Translations under genes and position numbers: made by a program | Notes under the pieces: generated by a model | The model's database searches: none | Seen by the model: the letters and a program-made list of their open reading frames with translations, nothing else | What the model was told of the DNA's origin: nothing | Part shown: piece by piece, positions 35,301-41,883 of the stretch | Layout: each line of letters opens with the position of its first letter | Numbering within the stretch: the first letter of the stretch is position 1 | Origin: Bedellia somnulentella | Taxonomy: Eukaryota; Arthropoda; Insecta; Lepidoptera; Bedelliidae | Reading direction: 5' to 3' | NCBI GenBank assembly: GCA_963576735.1 | Contig: OY755176.1 | Location: forward strand, 15,237,423-15,301,422 | Length of the DNA stretch: 64,000 bases

Positions 35301-36585
35301 GTACGATCCAAACTGGGGCGTCACATGGTTAGCTCTAAGAATTTACAATTGTAGGATGGTACCTACTTTGAATAATGTATAGTAATGTACAACAATTATT
35401 TTACAATACAGCGCAATACTTATTTTTTGTGGATTTCCCGTTTCCAAGCGAACGCAAGTATTTAATTTGTTTCTTATTGTCCTTTACCTAACTACATATG
35501 TAAATTTTCTAAACTACATGCACAGACATCAAATGAAAATATAATAAAATCATCTGGATTCGTCCAGACCATCTTAAAACTTGTTCTTTGGGTTTTTCTC
35601 ATCATTACATATTAATTTTGTTGTTGTTGCAAATACTTGTTTGTTTTGCTCCATAAGAATACGACAATTCGTTAACTTTCAATAGACCATTTTTTATGAT
35701 CCTGATCTTTGATTTGTCATTTACACTTCTTACTATTTCAAGAAACGTAATATTCTCTGGGTGACGAAACCAACGATTCTTCAGCTACTAATAGAAGTTA
35801 AAAGGTGCAATATACAATGAATAATCCTTGGTGATAGGTGTCCCAACGGCGTTGCTTAACATCCACATCAAATTTCTTTAGTCGCGTCATACGACACCCC
35901 GGGAACAGATAACATTTTGCTATTCTACAACAAATAGATATAACAACAGTTTGAAGGTCAAACATTCATACTGTATATCCATTTGCATTATAGTAACTGC
36001 AGTTTTTTGGCAAATTAATTTATACTTATTATTGTGAATTATTTAAACCTGATAAATGTTATTGACCGTACGTGCGGCATTTGGAAGATCAACGTCCTTT
36101 TCGAAACTTGTTTCGTGAATGCAATTTGTTTTTTAACTTATGTCAATCCCTATACAAAAGTAAAAAAAGATCCAATTTCGTTTTCCCTCTTTGTACAGTA
36201 TGATTTTTGTTGTTCCAGTGTAATGTACTCATACTACGGCTTAGTGAGTATGGGCTACTACCCGCCGAAGTTCCTGTCCATGATAATCACGTTCCTGCAA
36301 CTGACCCAAATGGTCGTCGGTTGCTTCGTCAACTTCTGGGCGCACAACTACCTCACCAGCGGACCCCACACCTGCCACATCAGCAACTTCAACATCAAGC
36401 TCTCCATGGCCATGTACTTCTCATACTTCGTACTCTTCGCCAGGTTCTTCTACAAAGCGTACCTCGCACCCAAACCCAAAGGAAAGAAAGCGAAAATCGA
36501 ACCCGAACCACTACCTCAGATCGGTAAGAAGCTAAACGATCTAGACGAGTATCCGCGCCAAAGGAACGGGGTAGTCGCACACTAG
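5235..36585 (+). CDS. ELOVL6: ELOVL6/Baldspot-type very-long-chain fatty acid elongase, 3' part (3 exons)
   Basis: The coding exons are 5235-5372, 34799-35020 and 36219-36585. They give about 242 residues and the stop. Exon ends are in matching phase (two bases, then one) and both junctions restore an AGT serine codon. Visible ELO-family motifs, in order, are KLPELGDT, the HWYHH histidine box, NYCVHSVMYSYY and TFLQLTQ. The family catalyses the condensation step (3-ketoacyl-CoA synthesis from acyl-CoA and malonyl-CoA) in the ER membrane. The wording [31 protein letters not shown] is closest to ELOVL6/Drosophila Baldspot, which lengthens C16 to C18 chains. The N-terminal roughly 70 residues of the family are missing, so at least one coding exon lies upstream of the window or was not recognised. 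Subfamily assignment is from memory of the family, not from a search. Confidence 0.93.
5578..5733 (+). mobile_element. Solo 3' end of the CR1/Jockey-like element
   Basis: The stretch from TTTCTTTGTTGCTTCTTCTC through CCTTCCGAAGCAACGGATTA to AATAAACTTTTTGACTTGAC matches the 3' UTR of the element at 28997-31910, in the opposite orientation. It is a 5'-truncated insertion just inside the large intron. Confidence 0.85.
5734..5872 (+). mobile_element. Degenerate non-LTR 3' tail
   Basis: The wording GGAGATGCTATTGTCTAACA followed by GTGGACGTCTGTAGAC resembles the GGCC(T)..TGTCCAGCAGTGGACGTC tail seen widely in lepidopteran non-LTR elements. It directly follows the preceding solo 3' end. Confidence 0.45.
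5873..6834. other. Intron sequence, nothing recognised
   Basis: It holds frames of 61-108 codons with no domain signal, then a (CATA)n run directly before the copia element. Confidence 0.5.
6840..6969 (-). repeat. Copia 3' LTR
   Basis: It begins TGTGAAAATAGTAAACGAG and ends ATATTTCAACA on the plus strand. It is uninterrupted and serves as the reference for the broken 5' LTR. Confidence 0.93.
7059..9486 (-). CDS. Copia polyprotein, C-terminal part (integrase, RT, RNase H)
   Basis: It continues after the mariner with DEFTRR, then the integrase residues in [11 protein letters not shown] and SNGLAERTN. Next comes reverse transcriptase with [23 protein letters not shown] and the catalytic YVDDIIVFY (about residue 511 of the open frame). 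RNase H follows with YTDADWAN and SSAEAEYMS, then [12 protein letters not shown] near the end. The stop is at 7059, about 90 bp before the 3' LTR. No frameshift or stop is seen. The open frame starts at 9533 inside the mariner, which is not the native start. Confidence 0.93.
9487..10774 (-). mobile_element. Full-length mariner transposon, 1288 bp
   Basis: Perfect 27-bp terminal inverted repeats begin CGAGGGCTGCTATTTATG (9487-9513 and 10748-10774). The insertion is flanked by TA on both sides (9485-9486 and 10775-10776). It is inserted in the integrase region of the copia polyprotein, in the same orientation. Confidence 0.96.
9552..10619 (-). CDS. Mariner transposase, intact, 355 residues (349 from the inner Met)
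   Basis: It is an uninterrupted frame of normal mariner length. The N-terminal half carries the paired helix-turn-helix DNA-binding region ([20 protein letters not shown] and [19 protein letters not shown]). The catalytic triad is visible in [16 protein letters not shown] and [13 protein letters not shown] with 34 residues between the second and third Asp, the D,D34D signature. The second Met (MDLTREHF) matches the usual mariner start better than the first. It mediates cut-and-paste transposition at TA sites. With perfect TIRs it may be functional, but no activity can be inferred from sequence alone. Confidence 0.96.
   Translation of the reverse strand: MRVFTTMDLTREHFRAMIFYDFRRGLTQKQCIDQLTSFGDEAPSKTTVYHWFSEFNRGRSKLTDEIKEGRPKTVVVPQNIDAVRELITQDRHVTYREIEASLGISMTSIHKILHEHLAVKKICSRWIPHNLSIDQKQARVDWCKEMLKKYNRGASKAVYNIYTGDESWIYAYDPETKQQSTVWVFQDEPNPTKVIRAKSTLKQMVACFFGINGHVATVPLENRKTVNSEWYTTICLPEVFEQIRKTNRQRRIILHHDNASCHRSAVTTQFLEAQKIELTGHPPYSPDLAPNDFYLFPNVKKKLRGQRFSSREEAVDAFKMHVLEIPQSEWKKCYENWFQRMQKCIDLSGEYFEKQ
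10777..12305 (-). CDS. Copia polyprotein, N-terminal part (gag, protease, integrase start)
   Basis: The frame starts at Met 12305 or, more like other copia gag proteins, at Met 12272. In order it shows a gag domain with [10 protein letters not shown], a CCHC zinc knuckle [14 protein letters not shown] (about residue 241), the aspartic protease motif [11 protein letters not shown] (about 285), the integrase HHCC region WHRRLGHL...[10 protein letters not shown] (about 428 on) and the first catalytic Asp in SSDICGP. Reading then runs into the mariner at 10774, giving a foreign tail to 10701. Confidence 0.93.
12389..13082 (-). repeat. Copia 5' LTR split by a 559-bp insertion
   Basis: LTR parts are 12389-12441 and 13001-13082. 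The insertion between them (12442-13000) is bounded by a TCAAT duplication. The LTR sequence otherwise equals that at 6840-6969. Confidence 0.92.
12442..13000 (+). mobile_element. Truncated non-LTR retroposon 3' end in the copia LTR
   Basis: It is AT-rich, with two diverged internal copies of ATTATAATTTGTAAT...GTTATGTTTTATTATT. It ends AATAAACTATTTCA with a (TTTCA)n tail, and TCAAT flanks both sides. The polarity, tail and target duplication fit a 5'-truncated non-LTR insertion. No protein is encoded. Confidence 0.75.
13083..13150 (-). repeat. Repeat family E fragment flanking the copia element
   Basis: The wording ACTCATGCCATTATATCCCA then AGACTATCGATCACC matches, with changes, the copies at 17074-17150, 17645-17705 and 20934-20996. 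The copia element entered its (CATA)n end. Confidence 0.7.
13151..15446. other. Intron sequence with one dispersed repeat
   Basis: Apart from 14430-14605 and a short (CT)n run at about 14012-14030, I see only AT-rich unique-looking DNA. Confidence 0.5.
14430..14605 (+). repeat. Dispersed repeat, copy 1 of 2
   Basis: TATTTTGGCTCATTAGATCA, AACACAATATTTATAAT, TTACATTATTGACCAAATTC and CCTCTGACGTCA reappear in order at 33165-33355. No coding or terminal features were found. Confidence 0.6.
15447..15665 (+). mobile_element. tRNA-derived SINE family C, complete
   Basis: The head GCCGTGGCCGAGTGGATAGG holds a clean Pol III A box (TGGCCGAGTGG), and GGTTCGATCCC is the B box. The head resembles a Leu/Ser-type tRNA. 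The body includes AATAATTGTTTCTTGG and ACTTAGTTTGGGGCTAACTT. It abuts the Helitron on its right. Confidence 0.85.
15666..16688 (+). mobile_element. Non-autonomous Helitron, 1023 bp
   Basis: It starts TCTATACTAATATTATAAAG after an A and ends CTAG before a T, the Helitron insertion signature. A second Helitron-like start (TCCTACTCGTATTAAAATTA) lies inside at about 16294, so it may be two elements sharing one 3' end. No helicase is encoded. Confidence 0.75.
16945..17069 (-). mobile_element. (TATG)n-tailed repeat family A, 5'-truncated
   Basis: It carries the tail-side consensus of the family (AGAGCTAAGGAATTATAAAT, CCACTTTTGGGTGGGG) in reverse, with a (CATA)n tail to the left. Confidence 0.8.
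17074..17150 (-). repeat. Repeat family E copy
   Basis: CTCACGCCATTAGTTTCCATTGGGGTAGGC and CGATCGACACTTTGTTACGA mark this short element, which directly follows a family A copy and shares its (CATA)n tail type. Confidence 0.65.
17645..17870 (+). repeat. Repeat family E copy split by a hairpin MITE
   Basis: The 5' part AAAGTGGCGATCAATAGTCT runs to TGGCGTGA at 17703. The (TATG)n tail resumes at 17848. The MITE at 17707-17844 lies between. Confidence 0.7.
17707..17844. mobile_element. Hairpin MITE, CGCCCGATTTCTGAATTGAG family, copy 1
   Basis: The arms CGCCCGATTTCTGAATTGAG and CTCAATTCAGAAATCGGTCG pair, as do GACTTAAGTATCGTTTTGTC and the matching inner arm. The loop is about TTGTTAAGATTTC. The reverse complement of this element occurs at 61830-61967. 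Confidence 0.85.
18208..18472 (+). mobile_element. Family A, near full-length reference copy
   Basis: It runs from GCTGTGTAGTGTCGGCTTAG through GGGCGATGCGGTTGGAGACC and AAAAGTGGCTGAGGCATTTC to GCCGTGAGTGTATGTATG. The order is head, body, then (TATG)n tail. I see no tRNA A/B boxes in the head, so the class (SINE or tail of a longer element) is open. Confidence 0.85.
18866..19000 (+). mobile_element. Non-LTR 3' end with (ATT)n tail, copy 1
   Basis: GGGTTGTCTGGAGAGATCGC, TTAGTGATAAGACCGC and TGTACAATAAAGAGTTTTATT define a retroposon 3' end shared with 45575-45715 and, in reverse, 20650-20750. Confidence 0.8.
19255..19618 (+). mobile_element. SINE family B with its tail inverted to the 5' side
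   Basis: The tRNA-like head at about 19345 has an A box (TAGCCCAGTGGG) and a B box (GTTCAAATCC). The body ends abruptly at GAACACCAGG near 19617. The missing tail is present in reverse orientation just left of the head (19255-19344, CCCCGAAGGGGTTGGCAGAG). Confidence 0.8.
19621..20649. other. Intron sequence, nothing recognised
   Basis: The 82-codon frame at 19713-19961 has no known motif. The rest is AT-rich. Confidence 0.45.
20650..20750 (-). mobile_element. Non-LTR 3' end, copy 2, reverse
   Basis: On the minus strand it reads GGTTGTCTGGAAGAGATTTT to TGTGCAATAAAGTGATTTC, a diverged member of the family at 18866-19000. Confidence 0.7.
20934..20998 (+). repeat. Repeat family E copy
   Basis: AAAGTGGCGATCAATAGTCT runs to ATGGCGTGAGTATGTG, an uninterrupted short copy with a TATG-type tail. 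Confidence 0.65.
21452..21692 (-). mobile_element. Family A copy, left member of an inverted pair
   Basis: It reads tail to head: AGGGGTAGCCAGAGCTAAGG, then GCCCCAATACC, then AAGCCGACACTACACAGC. It lies head-to-head with the copy at 21757-21950. Confidence 0.8.
21757..21950 (+). mobile_element. Family A copy, right member of an inverted pair, diverged
   Basis: It starts GCTGTGTAGTGTTGGCTGAA and carries GAAGACCCATCACCG and GGCAAAAGTGG. It is clearly older than its partner and lacks the TATG tail. Confidence 0.65.
21951..26530. other. Intron sequence, mostly unassigned
   Basis: Besides the SINE B body at 23008-23172 there is a GC-rich patch at 23265-23345 and many short AT-rich frames up to 109 codons. 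None is convincing. Confidence 0.45.
23008..23172 (+). mobile_element. SINE family B, body only, diverged
   Basis: GATAGTGTATTCGTAC, AGGAACTCTGAACACCAAG and ACCTCTGCCTCGCC followed by CGTGAACGTTTGA match the body and tail. The tRNA head is missing. Confidence 0.7.
26531..26794. mobile_element. Foldback MITE with arms of about 120 bp
   Basis: The left arm runs from AGGGCCAGCGCTGACTGCC to CAACGATGCCGA. The right arm is its reverse complement with scattered changes, ending GAGCGCCGGCCCT. Only about 25 bases of loop separate them. The flanks read GTA and TAA, so the target duplication is TA or TAA and cannot be fixed. The GC-rich start resembles GGGCC-type (PIF/Harbinger-like) ends. Confidence 0.85.
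26860..26940 (-). mobile_element. Family A tail fragment
   Basis: CCCTAGAAGGGGGAGGCAGAG and CCTTAGGCATACTTTTG are the tail side of the family in reverse. The head is absent. Confidence 0.65.
26978..27073. repeat. Near-perfect hairpin, arms of about 42 bp
   Basis: The left arm GTGAGGTTTTTAGCCTCAGC continues to AAATAAAAACATC. The right arm is GATGTTTTATTTTTATTTT, then AGCTGAGGCTACGAAACTCAC. The loop is about 14 bases (TTGTGAGTTGACCC). It is not related to the foldback element just to its left. Confidence 0.85.
27074..28940. other. Intron sequence, nothing recognised
   Basis: Frames of 71-77 codons at 27948-28386 (-) have no domain signal. Confidence 0.45.
28941..28978 (+). repeat. Short family A head fragment
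   Basis: GTTGTGTAGTTTCGACTTAG and AATAACGCT resemble the family head. It stops where the non-LTR element tail begins. Confidence 0.4.
29359..31149 (-). CDS. Non-LTR reverse transcriptase, open 596-residue part
   Basis: The uninterrupted frame holds the RT domain: [41 protein letters not shown], the first catalytic Asp in [23 protein letters not shown] and the FADD box (about residue 361). A conserved C-terminal segment follows, ending DKDPTRT. The Met at 31149 is not the true start, since the endonuclease is encoded upstream in broken frames. CR1/Jockey placement is from motif order only. Confidence 0.9.
   Translation of the reverse strand: MYREKSYNFKQDFIIYVRNYSKIFKKVCGEAKSRCIKHKIKNSSNKSKTVWKIINSETGKLKSPHDLNLLLDNELIQSRSQIADIFENHFINTQTTEKLNSCPQKALVLLEQNVTKTTAQFSFKYVDSNDIIKIFKTINLKKTEDITGMSVFVINRIINIIAPHLTILFNKCIDIGDFLDCMKLSRLIPLHKSGDSQDFTNYRPISILPVLSKVFEKIMSNQMLSYFNKNNIFHDEQYGFTKGRSTVDAGVSLMKHIFNSWENSRDALGIFCDLTKAFDCVKKEIALTKLKYYGFDEQALKLMASYLDKRTLKVDINGTTSKGSEIEMGVPQGSILGPLLFLIYINDLPFMVQKYSEIVMFADDTSLIFNVARSSTSLDDVNKAISLVLYWFTVNNLVLNAKKTKCNKFTLPNVRQVDANIVIDSEKVELVKETKFLGIIIDSKLQWGPHILTLSKRLSSAAYAVRKIREIADIETARIVYFSYFHSIMSYGILLWGKAADVHKVFVLQKRAIRSIYMLRHTVNTRNKEKLNVPKWRLNKVGNSFMGLSLKMFNKLPSDILELPVAFFKKTIKAMLLKKSYYSVQDFLNDKDPTRT
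31350..31890 (-). pseudogene. Endonuclease part of the non-LTR element, frameshifted
   Basis: Two frames carry APE-type endonuclease pieces. One has [18 protein letters not shown]. The other has [16 protein letters not shown] and later [11 protein letters not shown]. They are joined only across a shift near 31650. The 200 bases between this and the RT frame hold several stops. Confidence 0.8.
31945..32283 (-). other. 112-codon open frame, not recognised
   Basis: It begins [17 protein letters not shown] and contains [16 protein letters not shown]. No domain, signal peptide or repeat similarity is evident. It lies just beyond the truncated end of the non-LTR element, and its AT-rich codons fit chance. 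Confidence 0.15.
33165..33355 (+). repeat. Dispersed repeat, copy 2 of 2
   Basis: It is a diverged copy of 14430-14605 with the same block order, ending GTTCTCTGACGTCAGAGTG. Confidence 0.6.
34799..35020 (+). CDS. ELOVL6: ELOVL6 exon with the histidine box
   Basis: The acceptor is TCCACAG before 34799 and the donor is ATAG|GTTGG after 35020. It encodes [21 protein letters not shown], the HWYHH box (34917-34931), which carries the presumed catalytic histidines, and ends NYCVH. The box is intact. Confidence 0.96.
35067..35150 (+). mobile_element. Family A head fragment in ELOVL6 intron
   Basis: TGTGTAGTGTCGGCTTAGAA to GGCGACTAACGGTAT is followed by unrelated sequence, so the copy is 3'-truncated. 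Confidence 0.7.
35812..35918 (-). repeat. Old family A relic
   Basis: TTGGTGATAGGTGTCCCAAC, CGTTGCTTAAC and TTTAGTCGCGTCATACGACA retain the family order in reverse with many changes. Confidence 0.5.
36219..36585 (+). CDS. ELOVL6: ELOVL6 terminal coding exon
   Basis: The acceptor is TGTTCCAG before 36219 and the stop TAG is at 36583-36585. It encodes [16 protein letters not shown], a CHIS segment, the last membrane helices, then a lysine-rich cytosolic tail (KPKGKKAK) and the C-terminus GVVAH. An open frame continues upstream of the acceptor to 36034 but carries no elongase similarity and is intron. Confidence 0.95.
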
Positions 36586-38705
36586 TCTTGTGATAACTTT
36601 AGTTTTTATTAAGCACACGGCGCCCGTTTGGCCGAATTTTTCGGTAATAAGCTTTGTCGGGACTGAGGGCATCACCTGATCGTGTCGGGTTGTCATAAAT
36701 ACTTCTCTCTCAATTCTGAATATTTTAAGTATAAATATTTTTCCATAATTTATTGAGTGTAACATACAACGACTTCACCCCTGGGTCAAAGAACTCTGAT
36801 TCATTTTCGTAACAGTAAATGTTAGTTGTGCTTGTTCGACGGTGCGGCCTTCATTCCCGACTTGTGATCAGTAAATTTCGGCACTGCGAGTTTGTGGAGA
36901 ATAATGTCCTAAGTAATTTAGTTACAACGGTTCACATCACATTATTTTATCCGTTTAGTTTCTGCACTTACTCGAGCTGCCAAAATATAAGTGCTAATTG
37001 TACTTTATTGTTAAATGTATTTATTAAAACGAGTGATTTAATTTATTGTGTCAACGACTATAGTTAAACTTGGTAACAGAATACATATAAATTTTGACTA
37101 TATTGCCTTTATTACTGTATTTGTTCGTATACATTGTCACAAATAACTTTATTCCGCCGGTGTTACCGGTTGCAGCAGATTTAGTGCAACTTTCTTGGTA
37201 CTCATATTTTATTCATAAACATCTTACTGTTACCAATAATAATGTTTACCGAAGAGAATTGTATCGGATACTTAACTAGCGAGATTTTTGCTGTAATTAA
37301 TGCTTGTCAAACAAGCCGATTGTCTTAGGTATATCTCATTCCTTACTAATTTATAGGAAACTTAAGCAATATTCAAATTAGTGGTTCCAATATTGTAGTA
37401 CGTTTTCTAATGTGAATAATAACAGCTATGATAGTTATTGAAAAGTTCAAAGTCAAACGTAGGCGGTTAGTATTTTTCTAAGTACATATGCAAATTGTGA
37501 TTTGTCCCGAAGTCCAATTATCTGAATTGAGATGACTAACATGTGAAGTCACGGTCGTCTGCAAACTCAAAGATAATCTGTGAGATACCTGTAACATGTT
37601 TTACCATTAGTTTATTCTTGTTAAGAATTTATCCCGCTGTTAAATTTCCTACGAGTAGTTATTAGTGTATAAGAACGAGTCAATTTTTCGGCTCTTAGCC
37701 TCTAGATCAGATTTCGGAACAGCAATTCATTGCTTTATAAAGTAAGGCAGTGAATCGATTCAATTCCAAAAGATTATAACATTTCATAAAACTGTGTGGA
37801 TGTGCTAGGAAAGTTTTATAGTTTTAAGCAAAACTTTTTAACTTTTCTAGTTGTCGAACTTGAATAACACCTCAATGTGGTGATTTTTTTAGGTATTATT
37901 TTAGTAAGTAATCTATCAAAATTATATCATGAGTCATGATGGTGTCGGCAATTCCATTGACACTTTGTTTAATATCGTTTTAGATATGGAATTTATTTTT
38001 TTAAATCGGTTGGTATTTTAGCATTTTGTTTTTATATTATTCTACTGTGAGAGATCATGTTGTAACATTAGTTTTATTTATTACTAATTCAAGTGTTTTT
38101 ATACAGGTGACACTAACATTCGAAATTTCCTTGCGAATTTTGATGTCTACTAATTTTTGTAAGGGCTTTTAAGTCCGGGTACAGTCAACTACACGATACT
38201 AATAGTTGATAATTAGGATAGTTAGGCTTTTGACGCGTGTGGCTGACTGTACAGACATAGTGCAAACGTTTTTGTATTATTATTTACAGAGGATTCTTGT
38301 TTGTACCATATACCATGGATTCTGTACAAAATCGAGATACATAGATATAAAGTTATTTTTATGTAAAAGCCATAAGATGTTACATTACAGCATGTATGTA
38401 TAGCGCTCAATGCAATATGTTATTTATTTGAAGGCTGCGTTGTATGTATTATGTGTACAGCTTTTTATATATAATATTAGTTGGTCGATGTGCGCATTGC
38501 ATTTAACTGAACATAGTACCGGGCAGCCATCGGCTCGCCCTATCATATATTTTTGAGAGATACGTTTGTCAGCGTATTTTGAAACGAAAGATATTCATAA
38601 GTATTACGCAATATTAAAAACTTATTGACGAAATTGTTATTACAATTCAACTTATCCATTTGTATCTCCTGGGAAGAATAAAGCATATAGATCAAATTTT
38701 ATGTT
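36586..38705 (+). other. ELOVL6: Probable ELOVL6 3' UTR
   Basis: About 2.1 kb of AT-rich sequence follows the stop and holds none of the repeats that crowd the neighbouring DNA. It ends near an AATAAA at 38677-38682 followed by AT-rich sequence. The lack of repeats and the poly(A) signal suggest a long 3' UTR. Transcript evidence would be needed to place the end. Confidence 0.5.
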
Positions 38706-38756
38706 TTTTATTTAACACTGATCCTCTAATTGTCTGTCATAATCATTTAAGGATGG

Positions 38757-38850
38757 TCGGCCGTGGCCTAGTGGAGAGGTAGCTCACCTCAAGTCATGAG
38801 TCCGCGGTCTCGATTCTCACTGACGACCTATTCTACGTGTAATTGTAGGA
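38757..38850 (+). mobile_element. tRNA-derived SINE head
   Basis: GGCCGTGGCCTAGTGGAGAG has an A-box-like block (TGGCCTAGTGG) and GGTCTCGATTC a weak B box, spaced as in a tRNA. It is Leu/Ser-tRNA-like and distinct from family C in its body. Confidence 0.6.
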
Positions 38851-38980
38851 ATCGAAAGTATAACATCGGAGGTTCTGAATTTTAGGGATCGCAGTGGAAA
38901 CTGAGGAACCTCCTTATAAAAGCAATAAGTTCAAGAAGAGCAGTTTTCAACTGTTTAGATCGAACCGGTAAGAGGCTTTG

Positions 38981-39187
38981 ATTATAAATAAAGGAAAGAA
39001 AAATTTCGACACAGGCGGGATTCGAACCCGCGACCTCGGGTATACGCCCCCGTCGCTCTTGCCAATTGAGCTACCGTGTCAATGGCTGCCAGCGCGAAAT
39101 TCTTCTATCCTTTATTTCTTTTACACGTTTCGCGGTCGCGGGTTCGAATCCCGCCTGTGTCGAAATTTTTCTTTCCTTTATTTATAA
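38981..39187. mobile_element. Inverted tRNA-derived repeat pair (family D)
   Basis: The arms 38981-39032 and 39133-39187 are reverse complements: TTATAAATAAAGGAAAGAAA and AATTTCGACACAGGCGGG against the mirror sequence. A tRNA-like cloverleaf on the minus strand (39080-39008, GACACGGTAGCTCAATTGGC, then GGTTCGAATCC) spans the left arm. Its acceptor and T arms pair, but the anticodon stem does not close into a 7-base loop, so it is not called a tRNA gene. Confidence 0.7.
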
Positions 39188-39230
39188 GAAATAATCCCCA
39201 CATGAGGTTTTCATGAACAAAAAGATTTAA

Positions 39231-39929
39231 AAGAGGCTTTGATACCCGTTATATTAAAAAAAAAACGTCTAACCCTTCTAAATAATCATCCTCTATGACC
39301 TCTTCAAATGTAGATAAAATACTTAAAAGTAATAATACAGAAGTGTTCAGAATTTCTTAACTATGAGGAATTATATAAGAATTCAAAGCCATACTGATGG
39401 AGTTCTCCCATGGATTTTACAGAATTTGGTATGTAAAGTTTTATAAAAGTGACGCTGATTACAAAACCATTTTAAGATGTTATATTCTTAAGCGTAATTT
39501 CTTTTAATTAAATATAATTATATTTATACTTACAAAAGAGTAATGGTCTTTGACCTTAAAATTTCTTTCAGACATACGTTGTTGCAGTATATTATAAAAA
39601 TTACGAGACTTATAGCTTTATTTCATTTAATACCTTGTTAATATCGCTTGAAATCACAAATTCAAGAATTGTGATTTTGATATTCCAATTGGTTTTTTGT
39701 TTTTATGTTTGCTATCGATATTTTTTTTTCAATACAAAATAAACTATGCATACTGAATTGTGGACGCGCGCATTATTCTGATGAGCCAAGAAGTTTCTTA
39801 TTCAAAACCTTAGCCCTTTTTACCTTTAGCCTCTCATTCACTGCAACGAGTTGAAAAAGTAATCAGAGTTTATTGTTTCACCCATCTTAATGTAATCCAC
39901 TTGAAGCCTAGATCCTTGGCATCTACAAA
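39231..39929. other. Intergenic, nothing recognised
   Basis: AT-rich DNA between the inverted tRNA-like pair and the RT fragment. Confidence 0.45.
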
Positions 39930-40200
39930 CCCGAAGCTGCCATTCGTGATGCTTTTCATGAATCCTTCATACAGGGCGCGGATTATATCAATAATAATGC
40001 CCCTGCGACTAAAACAACAACGCGCTCCAGTTCACATTGTCCAAGGCTTTTTCAAAATCGACGAATGCCAGCAGTAGTTCCGACTGCTATTGGACACACT
40101 GCTCGATCAGTTTGCGCAAGATGTTAGTGTGGTCTGTGCAGTAGCGTCCGGAGCGGAAACCGGCTTGTTCTTCTCTCAGCTTCCTTTCTAGGGATAGATA
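39930..40200 (-). pseudogene. Non-LTR reverse transcriptase fragment
   Basis: On the minus strand it reads KLREEQAGFRSGRYCTDHTN then a stop, LLLAFVDFEKALDNVNW, more stops, and after a shift IIDIIRALYEGFMKSITNG. These are RT motifs 2 to 4 of an RTE/R1-like enzyme, a different lineage from the element at 28997-31910. Confidence 0.75.
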
Positions 40201-40614
40201 TAATTCTGATTCAAGCTACTCCTTTATCAAATTGTATAAAAAATACTCAAAAGAGAGTCCTACATTTCTGTCTCACGCTCTTTCCTCAGCAATAAAATTA
40301 CATTATACAATTACCAGTATTGTTTATTTTTCCATAGATTCCTCAAAGTTCAATAAGCTGAAAAGCAGACCAAAAACGAGTAAATTACAGATTGTAACTC
40401 TCCTCACAAGATTTCCAAATAAGTGATTGGTTGAAATTTGCAAAATACATATACACAGGAAGAAATGGACTAGTAATATTCTAAACCAACACTCTCAGGT
40501 CCACGAGAATAGTTAAAGCTATCTCTATCATATTTACCTACATTTTAACTACTCTTGTTCATTAGCTCTATACTAATATTAAATGTGTACAACTTCTCAG
40601 TAGTAACTTTGTTA

Positions 40615-40798
40615 TGCCCCCGTGGCATGAGGCGCGCGAGAGTGAGTATGTCATGTGAGAAGCGAGAAACTCACAGGTTATTAGCACAAAATCTGTGAGT
40701 ATATAGATTGAGATTTAGAAATGACAAATTGACAGATTATTTATTCAAAATCTGTCAGTATCTCACTCCTCGCGTGACATACTCGCTCTCACGGGGCA
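40615..40798. mobile_element. Hairpin MITE with TGCCCC ends
   Basis: The left arm TGCCCCCGTGGCATGAGG to GAGAGTGAGTATGTCA pairs with TGACATACTCGCTCTCACGG and GGCA at the right. Inner blocks CAAAATCTGTGAGTATATAG and AAAATCTGTCAGTATCTCAC are related. The target duplication is unclear. Confidence 0.65.
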
Positions 40799-41129
40799 GA
40801 CTGAAATAATCTAGTATTTTGTAATTATGTTTTCAAATATATGTTATTGTAATGGCGGAAATGAGACAACAAATGGACAACTAGATAAGTTAGTATTATA
40901 TATAAGGAACTACATAAAGGTTTTGCTAAGCAAAGGTTAATGCAATAATTACTGCAGTCGCAGTGATCAGTGCAGTAAGGTGCAGATAATATTAGCCTTC
41001 ATCCTTACATCAATAGACATAACATATAAATTGAATGGTTAATTTGGTCAGGGGCAACGGTTTAACATTGGTTCATCCGATAGCTGATATACATACAAAC
41101 ATATACATATAAACTACTACTACTACTAC

Positions 41130-41386
41130 ATTTGTAGTACCGGCTTAGAATAACACTATCCCATTTCTTCCGGTGGGTGAATGTAAGAGGTGACTAACGG
41201 TATGGGGGCTTTTATGAAATTTTTGAGCGATGCGGTGCGTTTGAAGACCCAGCACCAACAACCTTTATTTTACGATCTTTTCCCCTATCAACGTTTCAAA
41301 AGTGGCTGATGAATTTCTTACTCCTTAGTTCTGGCTACCCCATATAGAGATTTATAGCAGTGAGTATATTTGTGTATGTTGTATAA
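41130..41386 (+). mobile_element. Family A copy
   Basis: It is near full length: GTAGTACCGGCTTAGAATAA, GCGATGCGGTGCGTTTGAAG, AAAAGTGGCTGATGAATTTC, then TATTTGTGTATG. Confidence 0.8.
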
Positions 41387-41689
41387 CTTTGTGACTTTTC
41401 AATCAATTCAAAAAAGTTCCGGGTCAAGCTGTTCCTGAAACCTGGGTGAGTGTTGATAAAAAGCAACTTAGACAGTGTCTGGTAAAAAGCGTCGATTATG
41501 TTTATTGTAAATTTATACTATTATCCATCGCTGCGACTTGACATAATTATGACTTTCTCTCTCGTGTGTAGGTGTCTCGACTACTGTGTGAAGGTGCTGG
41601 CTCCCAATTACTATCTATTATTCTTAAAAGGTTAGTTAGCTTTCTACACTATTTCAATTTAAAAACTATGGCTAAAATGATGATGGTAA

Positions 41690-41832
41690 GCATATATGCG
41701 TGCAGATTTAAACCATATCACGTTAGTACACTCTCCAAGCAAAATGTGGGTACTCTGAACACCAGGTGACAATGTTACGTGATGTTCAGATGTATTAGGT
41801 CTGCCAACCCCTTCGGGAAAATTCTGGGTGCA
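41690..41832 (+). mobile_element. SINE family B body
   Basis: ATCACGTTAGTACACTCTCC, GGGTACTCTGAACACCAGG and GCCAACCCCTTCGGG are in order. The tRNA head is missing. Confidence 0.75.
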
Positions 41833-41883
41833 AATCTGAAAGAAATAGTATACTCCTCTCTATAAATTTAGTAAGTAGTATGA

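Noticed and set aside
39008..39080. tRNA gene on the minus strand
   Set aside because: The anticodon stem-loop does not fold to 5 bp plus 7 bases, position 33 is not T, and the segment lies in an inverted repeat with a relative elsewhere. Kept as tRNA-derived repeat.
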